From Imperialibacter sp964351395 (GTDB lineage Bacteria; Bacteroidota; Bacteroidia; Cytophagales; Cyclobacteriaceae), in the NCBI GenBank assembly GCA_964351395.1, contig CAYGOF010000001.1, positions 1 through 64,000 of the forward strand: a DNA stretch of 64,000 nucleotides. The letters are read 5' to 3'. The notes under the pieces were generated by a model. The model was not told the origin of the DNA. It saw nothing but the letters and a program-made list of their open reading frames with translations, and made no database searches. Of this stretch, positions 24,482 to 31,245 are shown one piece after another (the first letter of the stretch is position 1; each line of letters starts with the position of its first letter). Position numbers and translations under genes: made by a program.

Positions 24482-26962
24482 TTAGTTTTTGATGCCGCCT
24501 ACCTTTTTGGTGGTATCACTTTCAAATTCGAAGAAATCATCGTCTTTCAACTGCAGTGACTTTGCCTTCTTTTCTGGCTCTTCTTGTTTGATCTGCTGCA
24601 AAAACACCTTGCCTTCTTCTTTGATATTTTCAATCAGGCTTTTGGCAGCCGTTCTTGCATCATAGCTTACCTTATAGTCGTCGGTAGTGCCTGCAATTTT
24701 TACATGTGCATATAAGTTGCCCCGCTCATCTTCCTCAATGGCACCAAAGGATGCATCACGGTCGTTCCGTTTACGATTAAACAGCGGAACCTTTAGTCTG
24801 TAGTCAATCTCCTGATCGAAGGTATGGGTGCCGCTTAGGGTGATGTTGGAGACGTTCGATCTGATTTCCATACTTGGAATAAGGATCTTTCTATTTTCAA
24901 TCAGAAATTGGTTAGTCAGTTCGCCAAAGACCAGGTGATCCAACTTGTCCTCTTTTACCAACCTCGACAACTCCTGCATGGGTGCAAAATTGTTCAGCTC
25001 ACCATTGAGCCCTCGCACGTCGATTCTGGCTTTAAAAAGGTCGGGAAGAAAGCTAAGGTTATTTCTCACGCCCATATCCACGTCAAAGTCTGCAAAAAGC
25101 TGTCCTTTTATATGCTTGCTCTGTATCCATGTTTGGTTGAAATCGTGGAAAACGTAAAACACACTGTCAATATGTAAATTTTTGACTTCGCCAGAGAAAT
25201 AGGTCAATAAGGTGTCGCCAGACTGGTCAGACAGGTTTCCGGTAAGTTCAATACTTCCTCCCATGGTCGACAAATCAAGCTGCTTCACATAAACCTGGCG
25301 ATTTTGGATTTGCACTTCGGACGACACATTAGTGCCTGTAAAACGGTCAAATACCACTGTATTTGCTTCGGCATTCAATTTCAATCTAAGGCGGGGACTC
25401 ACTGTCAGCGAGTAAGCGTCTCCTTTTGATCCCGGCACCGACTTCTTATTGGATAGGAGCTCATTCAGATCGAGGTAATTCGCGGAAATTTTCCCTTCCA
25501 CTAGCAACAAGTTATTTTTTGGTGAATAGAAAAAGTGAAAATTACGCAGTAAGCCATCCACTTTCATATCGCTGTTGCCAAGCTTACCCGATGTTTCAGT
25601 AAAGGCTACATCCCGATCATTGAACAGCAGAATGCCGCTCCAATCTCTGAAAAGAAGTGGGTAGTCTTGCCATGCAAAAGTGGCATTTTCAATTGTTGTT
25701 TCACCGTCAATCAGCCATTCGGCACTTTTCGATTCATCAAGCTTTCCTTCAAAGCCCAACAGGTAGGTAAATGACCCACTATTGCTTTTGATGCCCCAGT
25801 CCGGAACAATCGTTTCAAACAGAGCCAGCGTCATGCTGCCTTCTGCTTCTGCCGTGGTGTGCATGGTAGCCATGTTCGTGATCGTCGCTTTCCCTTTAAT
25901 TGGAAAGTCATTCATGGTTCCTGACAGTTGCTCAAGGTGAAGACTGGTGCCGTCAGCCTTCAGGCTACTAATAAGTCTTCCTTCTGTTTCAAAACTTGTG
26001 AACAAAAGCTTTCTGCCCGGATAACGAAAATGGACATTCTTTCCTTGAAAATCTGTCACTAGTGAGGGCACACTGTTTTTCCTGGCATACTTACCTGTGA
26101 ATGCTGCTTCGCCCTCGAGGGCATATGACTCCCAATTTGATGGCCACTCAACCGGGACATTCCCTAGTAGATCTGCAAGCGATTTTGTTTCACCCCTCCA
26201 ATCAATTAGCAGCTCATTGCTATCGGGTGACATAAGGCTACCCTTCAATTGGTGATTAGCCTCTTTGATCTCCCAGGCTTTAATGTTCTGCAAATGTCCT
26301 TCACTCATCCGAACACCTTCCATTTCAATTTCCATACGCCTGCCTTCCAGATAGGAAAATCCCTGGAAGTGGGTTTCCAAATTGGTCCCGGTCCAATGGA
26401 CCGAAAATAACTGAGGGTCGTTCAACGATTCAAAGTCAATATGAGCGGTGCTGAATTCCCAGGAGCTGACCAAATCGTTGGGCTCATCATTGTACAGCAA
26501 CCTACTTGTAATCAGTTTAAGAGTACCTATGCTAAGCTGCGAGGGCGATTCAGAATCTACTTTCTTTTTAAAAACATCGAAATTTCTTTTGCCGTATTCA
26601 TCGATCAATAAATTGATGTCAGCGTTTTCCAGCACCAACTGTCGTATCTGGTAGTTTTTATCCAGGAAATTCCAAAGGTGAAAGCTAAACGATAACCGAC
26701 CAATAGTCATTAGCGGCTGAGGTGATATTCCAGCTTGAACATTTTCCAGCACGATTGAGATATCAGGAAAGCTCTCCAGGTAGGAAATATCAATTTTGCC
26801 TACTTTGACTGGAGTGGTGAGGCGCTCATTTACATTGTCGAGAAAGTACTGGATAAACTCGTCACGGTTGATTTGAATATAAAGCAGGCAAGCCAAAAGA
26901 GTGGCTGTGACGAAGGCAATAACTCCAGTAAATATAAAAGCGGCTAACCGTGGAATTTTCAC
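24482..26962 (-). CDS. AsmA-family protein, envelope-biogenesis type
   Basis: An 826-residue protein with one N-terminal transmembrane helix (FIFTGVIAFVTATLLACLLY, residues 9-28) and a long beta-rich periplasmic body. The block NRDEFIQYFLDNVNERLTTP followed by VGKIDISYLESFPDISI is the AsmA N-terminal signature. Proteins of this AsmA/TamB-like superfamily are bridge-like proteins thought to move lipids or guide outer-membrane assembly. The C-terminus is charged. It ends 23 bp from murF's stop (convergent). Single gene, divergent from the tRNA cluster. Confidence 0.75.
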   Translation of the reverse strand: MKIPRLAAFIFTGVIAFVTATLLACLLYIQINRDEFIQYFLDNVNERLTTPVKVGKIDISYLESFPDISIVLENVQAGISPQPLMTIGRLSFSFHLWNFLDKNYQIRQLVLENADINLLIDEYGKRNFDVFKKKVDSESPSQLSIGTLKLITSRLLYNDEPNDLVSSWEFSTAHIDFESLNDPQLFSVHWTGTNLETHFQGFSYLEGRRMEIEMEGVRMSEGHLQNIKAWEIKEANHQLKGSLMSPDSNELLIDWRGETKSLADLLGNVPVEWPSNWESYALEGEAAFTGKYARKNSVPSLVTDFQGKNVHFRYPGRKLLFTSFETEGRLISSLKADGTSLHLEQLSGTMNDFPIKGKATITNMATMHTTAEAEGSMTLALFETIVPDWGIKSNSGSFTYLLGFEGKLDESKSAEWLIDGETTIENATFAWQDYPLLFRDWSGILLFNDRDVAFTETSGKLGNSDMKVDGLLRNFHFFYSPKNNLLLVEGKISANYLDLNELLSNKKSVPGSKGDAYSLTVSPRLRLKLNAEANTVVFDRFTGTNVSSEVQIQNRQVYVKQLDLSTMGGSIELTGNLSDQSGDTLLTYFSGEVKNLHIDSVFYVFHDFNQTWIQSKHIKGQLFADFDVDMGVRNNLSFLPDLFKARIDVRGLNGELNNFAPMQELSRLVKEDKLDHLVFGELTNQFLIENRKILIPSMEIRSNVSNITLSGTHTFDQEIDYRLKVPLFNRKRNDRDASFGAIEEDERGNLYAHVKIAGTTDDYKVSYDARTAAKSLIENIKEEGKVFLQQIKQEEPEKKAKSLQLKDDDFFEFESDTTKKVGGIKN

Positions 26963-27053
26963 AGGATAAAATTAAACAAATCCAAGGGGTTTCTTTGATA
27001 CAACGCTGGAGATATAAATTTTATGTCAGAAGAAATATTTTTTTCTCAACCTA

Positions 27054-27084
27054 TTTGCAAAAATATAAAAGGGTACTACATTTG
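27054..27084 (+). promoter_or_regulatory. Promoter of the tRNA cluster
   Basis: TTTG (27054-27057), a 19-bp spacer, then TACATTTG (27077-27084): an exact match to the Bacteroidota consensus. Transcription would start near 27091, about 45 nt before the first tRNA-like sequence and 128 nt before tRNA-Val. Confidence 0.8.
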
Positions 27085-27135
27085 CACTCCCTAACGGGGA
27101 AGCGAACCATGAAAATGGGAAGCATTCTTGAAAAG

Positions 27136-27200
27136 GGGCTCATAGCTCAGCTGGTTCAGAGCATCCCGACTTAAGGGTCGGGAGGGTCAAACGCTAGCAA
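27136..27200 (+). pseudogene. tRNA-like relic A (5' half of a tRNA)
   Basis: The first 28 bases (GGGCTCATAGCTCAGCTGGT...) are identical to the start of tRNA-Val at 27219, including acceptor 5' strand and D arm. An anticodon-arm-like hairpin CCCGAC-TTAAGG-GTCGGG follows, with a 6-bp stem and 6-nt loop instead of 5 and 7. There is no T arm or matching acceptor 3' strand; the sequence becomes unrelated after about 27190. It is cotranscribed with tRNA-Val and probably a leftover of an earlier unit. Confidence 0.7.
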
Positions 27201-27218
27201 CTATGAAATTAAATAGTG

Positions 27219-27293
27219 GGGCTCATAGCTCAGCTGGTTCAGAGCACCTGCCTTACAAGCAGGGGGTCCAAGGTTCGAATCCTTGTGGGCCCA
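27219..27293 (+). tRNA. tRNA-Val (anticodon TAC)
   Basis: 75 nt fold cleanly: acceptor GGGCTCA/TGGGCCC (one G-T), D stem GCTC/GAGC with 10-nt loop, anticodon stem CCTGC/GCAGG around CTTACAA (anticodon TAC), variable GGGTC, T stem CAAGG/CCTTG with TTCGAAT loop, discriminator A. CCA is not encoded (ACTA follows), as is usual for this phylum. It is the only intact tRNA in this cluster. It is followed by a hairpin terminator at 27296. Confidence 0.95.
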
Positions 27294-27295
27294 CT

Positions 27296-27327
27296 AAAAG
27301 GTCATTCAGAAATGGATGACCTTTTTT
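27296..27327 (+). terminator. Terminator of tRNA-Val (copy 1)
   Basis: AAAAGGTCAT (27296-27305) pairs with ATGACCTTTT (27316-27325) across a 10-nt loop, followed by more T. Clear Rho-independent form. The same hairpin recurs at 27691 and 28058. Confidence 0.85.
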
Positions 27328-27337
27328 ATTTTCATCC

Positions 27338-27607
27338 ATGCCTTGTTACTTCTACATTCTATCCTCCAAGTCAAAAGGTAAATTCTATCTTGGACATACC
27401 TGTGATAATCTGGCTGAAAGGTTGCGGCGGCACAATTCAGATCATAAAGGGTTTACCGAACGCAATGGAGACTGGACAATCGTCTATACAGAAGAATATC
27501 AGGAGAAGACATTAGCCTATCAGAGAGAACGGGAAGTAAAAGCGTGGAAAAGCCGAAAAAGAATCGAAAGGCTCATTGACTCAGCTGGTTCAGAGCATCC
27601 CGGCTGA
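27338..27607 (+). CDS. GIY-YIG nuclease family protein, copy 1
   Basis: An 89-residue GIY-YIG domain protein, single-domain like the short Bacteroidota members. The two motif strands are CYFYIL (residues 3-8) and FYLGHT (16-21); the catalytic Arg28 is in LAERLRRHN and the metal-binding Glu64 in YQRERE. The last 11 residues (LIDSAGSEHPG) are encoded by the 5' half of tRNA-like relic B, and the TGA stop lies in what would be the anticodon loop. It starts 10 bp after the terminator of tRNA-Val and has no clear promoter, so expression would need readthrough. Copy 2 differs at four residues. Real biochemical activity unproven. Confidence 0.8.
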   Translation: MPCYFYILSSKSKGKFYLGHTCDNLAERLRRHNSDHKGFTERNGDWTIVYTEEYQEKTLAYQREREVKAWKSRKRIERLIDSAGSEHPG

Positions 27608-27688
27608 TAAGCCGGGAGGGTCCAGGGGCGGACGGCTAGTTCGGTTCGCCGCTGCGATCGAATCCTTCCTTCCGGTCGGGTGGGCCCA
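27569..27688 (+). pseudogene. tRNA-like relic B, interrupted
   Basis: The 5' part (AGGCTCATTGACTCAGCTGG...) matches the tRNA-Val head with few changes, the anticodon arm is CCCGGC-TGATAA-GCCGGG (6-bp stem, loop with the Ile-like GAT), and the 3' end TGGGCCC-A matches an acceptor. A 29-bp GC-rich segment sits in the T-arm region (about 27625-27657) and the T stem is lost. It cannot form a cloverleaf. Its 5' half encodes the end of GIY-YIG copy 1. Confidence 0.7.
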
Positions 27689-27690
27689 CT

Positions 27691-27723
27691 AAAAGGTCAT
27701 TCAGAAATGGATGACCTTTTTTT
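27691..27723 (+). terminator. Terminator hairpin, copy 2
   Basis: AAAAGGTCAT (27691-27700) with ATGACCTTTT (27711-27720) and a 7-T run. The extra T puts an ATG inside this hairpin (27709-27711 region, GAAATGGATGACC) in frame with GIY-YIG copy 2. Confidence 0.8.
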
Positions 27724-27733
27724 ATTTTCATCC

Positions 27734-28003
27734 ATGCCTTGTTACTTCTACATTTTATCCTCCAAGTCAAAAGGTAAATTCTATCTTGGACATACCTGTG
27801 ATAATCTGGCTGAAAGGTTGCGGCGGCACAATTCAGATCATAAAGGGTTTACCGAACGCAATGGAGACTGGACAATCGTCTATACAGAAGAATATCAGGA
27901 GAAGACATTAGTCTATCAGAGAGAAGGGGAAGTAAAAGCGTGGAAAATCCGAAAAAGAATCGAAAGGCTCATTGGCTCAGCTGGTTCAGAGCATCCCGGC
28001 TGA
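27734..28003 (+). CDS. GIY-YIG nuclease family protein, copy 2
   Basis: 89 residues, identical to copy 1 except A60V, R65G, S72I and D81G. Catalytic Arg28 and Glu64 are kept. Only one of the five base differences is silent, which fits relaxed selection after duplication. I start it at the ATG at 27734 by matching copy 1; the frame is open further up to 27680 through the terminator hairpin, which I consider accidental. As in copy 1 the C-terminus (LIGSAGSEHPG) is written in tRNA-like sequence (relic C) and ends at the TGATAA of its anticodon loop. Confidence 0.8.
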   Translation: MPCYFYILSSKSKGKFYLGHTCDNLAERLRRHNSDHKGFTERNGDWTIVYTEEYQEKTLVYQREGEVKAWKIRKRIERLIGSAGSEHPG

Positions 28004-28055
28004 TAAGCCGGGAGGGTCCAAGGTTCGAATCCTTCCCTCCGGTCGGGTGGGCCCA
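27965..28055 (+). pseudogene. tRNA-like relic C
   Basis: Acceptor AGGCTCA/TGGGCCC pairs in 6 of 7 positions, D arm intact, anticodon arm CCCGGC-TGATAA-GCCGGG with a 6-nt loop (Ile-like GAT), T arm AAGG-TTCGAAT-CCTT shortened, and about 12 extra bases (CCTCCGGTCGGG) before the acceptor 3' strand. GGAGGG and CCCTCC could lengthen the T-arm hairpin instead. A normal cloverleaf is not possible, but of the three relics this is the nearest to a tRNA. Confidence 0.65.
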
Positions 28056-28095
28056 CTAAAAGGTCATTCAGAAATGGATGACCTTTTTTATTTTC
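28048..28095 (+). repeat. Tandem repeat, third partial unit
   Basis: TGGGCCCACTA plus terminator hairpin, ending at ATTTTC. Marks the right boundary of the duplication. Confidence 0.85.
28058..28089 (+). terminator. Terminator hairpin, copy 3
   Basis: Same hairpin as at 27296: AAAAGGTCAT (28058-28067) with ATGACCTTTT (28078-28087), then T residues. It closes the tRNA cluster. Confidence 0.85.
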
Positions 28096-28185
28096 GGGGC
28101 TTTTGCACCTATTTCCAATTACTTTAGAAAGGCCTCTTTTTAAAATGACTGTTTTTGTAACTTTATGGTTATACCCAAAAATAAC

Positions 28186-28410
28186 ATGAAGGCTAAGCAG
28201 ACCATAAAAAAAGTTTCCGCCAGCGCTATTTTACCTAATGGAATGAAATCGACTTTGTCATGGGACCCTGAAGTAGATCCAAAGACAGAAGACCGGCTTC
28301 GATGCATGGCGATGAGCGATCATGAATATTGGAATGCCATGATGCGACTTATTAATATCGGGCGTACTTCACCAGTTACATTTGCTAAACGAATCATTAA
28401 ATGGTCATAA
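28186..28410 (+). CDS. Small protein upstream of a nucleotidyltransferase, antitoxin-like position
   Basis: A 74-residue basic protein from the ATG at 28186 (MKAKQTIKKVSAS...). A start at 28165 would lie inside a promoter-like element (TAACTTTA, 28158-28165, one base off the -7 consensus), so I take the later start. The sequence (GMKSTLSWDPEVDPKTEDRL, then a C-terminal helix) matches no family I can name. It overlaps the downstream nucleotidyltransferase by 10 bp, so the two are translationally coupled. Antitoxin or partner role is inferred from this arrangement only. Confidence 0.6.
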   Translation: MKAKQTIKKVSASAILPNGMKSTLSWDPEVDPKTEDRLRCMAMSDHEYWNAMMRLINIGRTSPVTFAKRIIKWS

Positions 28411-28934
28411 ACGATCCATTCTACTATGAGATCGCAAAAGCGCTTAACCACAAAGAAGTAGAATACATCCTTATAGGTGGTCTTGCAGTTGCTTACTATG
28501 GATACCACAGGTATACAGGTGATATGGATTTGTGGGTAAAGTCGACCGAAAGTAACATGACTCGCCTTTACTCAGCACTTGTGGATGTGTTAAAATATGA
28601 CGAAGCTGCTATCGAAGTCATTAAAAAATCCAGAGCGATTGAAAGTCCAACACCGATAAGACTTTATTCTGATGATGAAGCAACTTATGTCGACTTAATG
28701 ACCAACACTTTTCAGAGAATATTTAGTTGGGACGAGTGCAGACGACAGACAAACTTGATTGAGCTGAAAGACATCAAATTCCCAGTCGTTCATATCAATC
28801 ATCTAATCCAAATGAAAGAGAACACGAAACGACTTGATGATTCTATGCAGGACTTGGTAGACGCAAAAGAGCTAATAAAAATTCTAAATCTTCAGTCGCA
28901 GACAAAATCAAAAGGCAAAGGACCAGCCTTTTAA
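28401..28934 (+). CDS. Nucleotidyltransferase-fold protein (AbiEii/MNT-like)
   Basis: A 177-residue protein with the small-nucleotidyltransferase active site: IGGLAVAYYGYHRYTGDMDLW, in which Gly26-Gly27 and the DxD pair Asp41/Asp43 stand out, and a third acidic residue in ATYVDLMT. Members transfer nucleotides to RNA or proteins and many are toxins of toxin-antitoxin or phage-defence modules. The C-terminal tail is Lys/Gly-rich. It overlaps the small upstream gene and lies 310 bp after the GIY-YIG/tRNA repeats. An inverted repeat follows at 29005-29042. Confidence 0.7.
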   Translation: MVINDPFYYEIAKALNHKEVEYILIGGLAVAYYGYHRYTGDMDLWVKSTESNMTRLYSALVDVLKYDEAAIEVIKKSRAIESPTPIRLYSDDEATYVDLMTNTFQRIFSWDECRRQTNLIELKDIKFPVVHINHLIQMKENTKRLDDSMQDLVDAKELIKILNLQSQTKSKGKGPAF

Positions 28935-29004
28935 CCCTGGCAGATGAAAGCCATTCATCTTGCTTTCCCTCACTATTCCATAGGGTCAATCTCTTTCTTG
29001 ATGT

Positions 29005-29042
29005 TTAAGACACAAACTAATTTTTACTCATTTTTGTCTTAA
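29005..29042. terminator. Inverted repeat after the nucleotidyltransferase gene
   Basis: TTAAGACA (29005-29012) pairs with TGTCTTAA (29035-29042), extended by AAA/TTT inside, with a loop of about 14-22 nt. Directly before the TTG start of the next gene, so it may also be an operator. No T-run. Confidence 0.35.
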
Positions 29043-29058
29043 CTAAAAAAAGCCCCTT

Positions 29059-31245
29059 TTGAAACGCAGGCATTTTCACATCCTGATCTACCTTTTTGCG
29101 CTGGAAGCAGTGCCTGCTGGCCTCCTAGCACAAAAAATCCCCGTGTTCAGGCCAACCGACGACTTCTCCATCCAAGCCAACGACGTTGCACTTAGCCAAG
29201 CTTTTGCTGGCGGCATGCATTCAGGTCAGTTTTTTATGTTTGATACCAACGTCGATGGCGACGAAGACCTGGTCGTGTTTGACCGTGCAGGTGACGTAGT
29301 CAAAGTGTTTACCATAGAAAACGGGCAATACACTTACCAACCCGACCTCTCCTCGTTTTTTCCGCCTGGACTGGAAAACTGGATTTTCCTGGGCGACTAT
29401 AACTGCGATGGTCAAAAAGACCTATTTACCTATTCTTCGTTTGGTGTTCGGGTATTTACGAATACATCAATTGCAGGTGAGTTTCCTTCCTGGGAACTAA
29501 GCAAAGACCCTCTTTTTACACAGTCCGGGAATAATTCCGTCAACTTGCTGGTGAACCCCTCCGATATCCCGTCTATTCAGGATATTGATGGCGACGGAGA
29601 TATCGACATCCTGGCCTTCAATTTTAGTTCAGGCGAAACTGCCGAGCTTTTTGAGAACCTAAGCATGGACACCGAGCAAATCTGTGGGCTTAATTTCCTG
29701 AGAGCAAATCCACGCTGGGGAAATTTCTCGGAATGCAACTGTGGCAACTACCAGTTTGGTGATTTTTCTTGCTTCAGTCCGGCGGAACGCACACTCCATA
29801 TTGAAGGAAAAAGCTTACTTGTGACCGACCTCTCGGGCGATGGCTTGCCTGAAGCGCTCATTGGACAAGAGTCTTGCAGCGAACTAACTTACCTGGCAAA
29901 TAATGGAACATCCGGCGCTCCTAATTTTAGTGAGCGACAGCTTTTTTTACCCAACTTCGCACCACTAGCCGCTACTTTCTTTCCTTCTGTGTTTCTGATT
30001 GATGCCGACAAGGACCAAAACAATGACCTCGTAGTGTCTTCCAACCATCGTGAAGACCTCATAGGCCTCGATTATACCCAGTCTGTATTCCTCCTCACCA
30101 ATAAAGGAACGAACGCCGCTCCTGATTTTTCTGACCCACAACCTTTCTTGCAACCGGACATGCTCGATGTTGGCGAAAATGCTGTTCCGGTCGCCTATGA
30201 TGCTAACAGCGATGGACGCCCCGATATACTGGTGGCCAACAAAGGCCTGCCGGACGCTGATGACAAATTTCGCTCTACCATCACGCTGTTGCAAAACAAT
30301 GGCAATGGCAGTTTCACCTTGATCACAAGCGACTGGATGAACCTCAGCAACCTGGGCCTTACCAACTTGAGCTTTCAGCTGGTCGATATGGATGGAGACG
30401 GCCGTGCCGATCTCGTGCTCAAAGGCTTTGGCCTCAACACTTTCGGCCTCAAGCTGTATTGGATTCCCAATAAAAACGGGACCTTCGATCCCTCAGATGC
30501 GCAATTGTTAGAAATCAGTATTAATGCCACCGACTACCCATTTTTCTATGACGTAAATGGTGACCGCAAACTCGACATATTGCTCGGTCAAAGCAACGGT
30601 CGCCTTTCGCTTTGGCTCAATAGTGGCTCTAATATCGCCCCGGTTTTCAACACCAAAACCGACGCTTATCTGGGACTGGAGCGAACCCCGGACCGCACTT
30701 TCCTGGTGCCTCAGGTAGTCAACTTTGATGGTAATGGCACTCCTGACTTACTTTTAGCCGACAATTCAGGTGGCCTCCGCCTACTCCTCGATTTCACAGG
30801 ACAAAACCCTCTTGTCACCGAATTTCAATCTTACAACGCCGTGCTGGATCAAACTAATCCATTGCAAGCTGGCCGTCGACTCTGGCCTGCCCTGGCTGAC
30901 TTCAATGCTGACAATTCCAACGACATGATTATCGGCACGGCTCAGGGCGGACTGCTCGCCTTCTCAAGTACAGATGAACAGGGAAATCCAGGTAGTGAGG
31001 TCAAGTTGCAAGTCACATTGTATCCTAACCCTCTGGCAACTACACGGGAATTGCGCATCAGCACCAACCTCAATAGCTCCGTTGCGCTTTTCAATCTCTC
31101 GGGTCAGCGACTTAGCAATAGTTTCACTCTGGAAAGAAACACCGAGCAGACAATCGACCTTACCCATTTAGCTACTGGCATGTATTTACTCAGGGTGCAA
31201 TCAGGAAGTCAGGCTGTCACCAAGCGGATCATCGTCGGACCATGA
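29059..31245 (+). CDS. FG-GAP/VCBS repeat protein with T9SS C-terminal sorting domain
   Basis: A 728-residue surface or secreted protein. Start is TTG at 29059, giving MKRRHFHILIYLFALEAVPAGLLAQ, a good signal peptide. Many FG-GAP-like calcium-binding repeats (DTNVDGDEDLVVF, DIDGDGDIDILAF, DANSDGRPDILVAN, DMDGDGRADLVLKG, DVNGDRKLDILLG) suggest a beta-propeller. The last 75 residues (VTLYPNPLATTRELRI... VALFNLSGQRLSN... LATGMYLLRV) are a type A T9SS sorting domain, so it is exported by the Por secretion system. Binding partner unknown. Its stop overlaps the start of the next gene by 4 bp (ATGA). Confidence 0.9.
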   Translation: MKRRHFHILIYLFALEAVPAGLLAQKIPVFRPTDDFSIQANDVALSQAFAGGMHSGQFFMFDTNVDGDEDLVVFDRAGDVVKVFTIENGQYTYQPDLSSFFPPGLENWIFLGDYNCDGQKDLFTYSSFGVRVFTNTSIAGEFPSWELSKDPLFTQSGNNSVNLLVNPSDIPSIQDIDGDGDIDILAFNFSSGETAELFENLSMDTEQICGLNFLRANPRWGNFSECNCGNYQFGDFSCFSPAERTLHIEGKSLLVTDLSGDGLPEALIGQESCSELTYLANNGTSGAPNFSERQLFLPNFAPLAATFFPSVFLIDADKDQNNDLVVSSNHREDLIGLDYTQSVFLLTNKGTNAAPDFSDPQPFLQPDMLDVGENAVPVAYDANSDGRPDILVANKGLPDADDKFRSTITLLQNNGNGSFTLITSDWMNLSNLGLTNLSFQLVDMDGDGRADLVLKGFGLNTFGLKLYWIPNKNGTFDPSDAQLLEISINATDYPFFYDVNGDRKLDILLGQSNGRLSLWLNSGSNIAPVFNTKTDAYLGLERTPDRTFLVPQVVNFDGNGTPDLLLADNSGGLRLLLDFTGQNPLVTEFQSYNAVLDQTNPLQAGRRLWPALADFNADNSNDMIIGTAQGGLLAFSSTDEQGNPGSEVKLQVTLYPNPLATTRELRISTNLNSSVALFNLSGQRLSNSFTLERNTEQTIDLTHLATGMYLLRVQSGSQAVTKRIIVGP

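Larger units (their letters stand above)
27286..27680 (+). repeat. Tandem repeat unit 1 (tRNA tail-terminator-GIY-YIG-tRNA-like head)
   Basis: 395 bp from TGGGCCC of tRNA-Val up to the same heptamer in unit 2. It contains the tRNA 3' end, terminator hairpin, GIY-YIG gene 1 and most of tRNA-like relic B. Compared with unit 2 it has a 29-bp extra segment inside relic B and lacks one T in the terminator T-run. Apart from those, I count five base differences in the GIY-YIG coding parts. Confidence 0.9.
27681..28047 (+). repeat. Tandem repeat unit 2
   Basis: 367 bp, the same arrangement as unit 1 without the 29-bp segment and with one more T in the terminator T-run. It contains terminator 2, GIY-YIG copy 2 and most of tRNA-like relic C. 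A third, incomplete copy (28048-28095) holds only the acceptor tail and terminator and ends at ATTTTC where homology stops. Confidence 0.9.

Noticed and set aside
26950..27174. 74-codon open frame upstream of the tRNA cluster
   Set aside because: It spans the promoter and tRNA-like relic A and has no coding features.
27136..27200. Functional tRNA-Leu (TAA) or other tRNA at the first tRNA-like copy
   Set aside because: There is no T arm or acceptor 3' strand, and the anticodon hairpin has a 6-nt loop.
27216..27515. Open frame running through tRNA-Val and GIY-YIG copy 1
   Set aside because: It is out of frame with the GIY-YIG gene and begins in a tRNA; the repeat copy at 27711-27911 has the same shadow.
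27680..27733. Longer start for GIY-YIG copy 2 (GTG at 27680)
   Set aside because: It would translate the tRNA tail and terminator; copy 1 has no such extension in frame.
27965..28055. Functional tRNA-Ile (GAT) at relic C
   Set aside because: The anticodon loop is 6 nt and about 12 extra bases separate the T arm from the acceptor 3' strand; no normal cloverleaf is possible.
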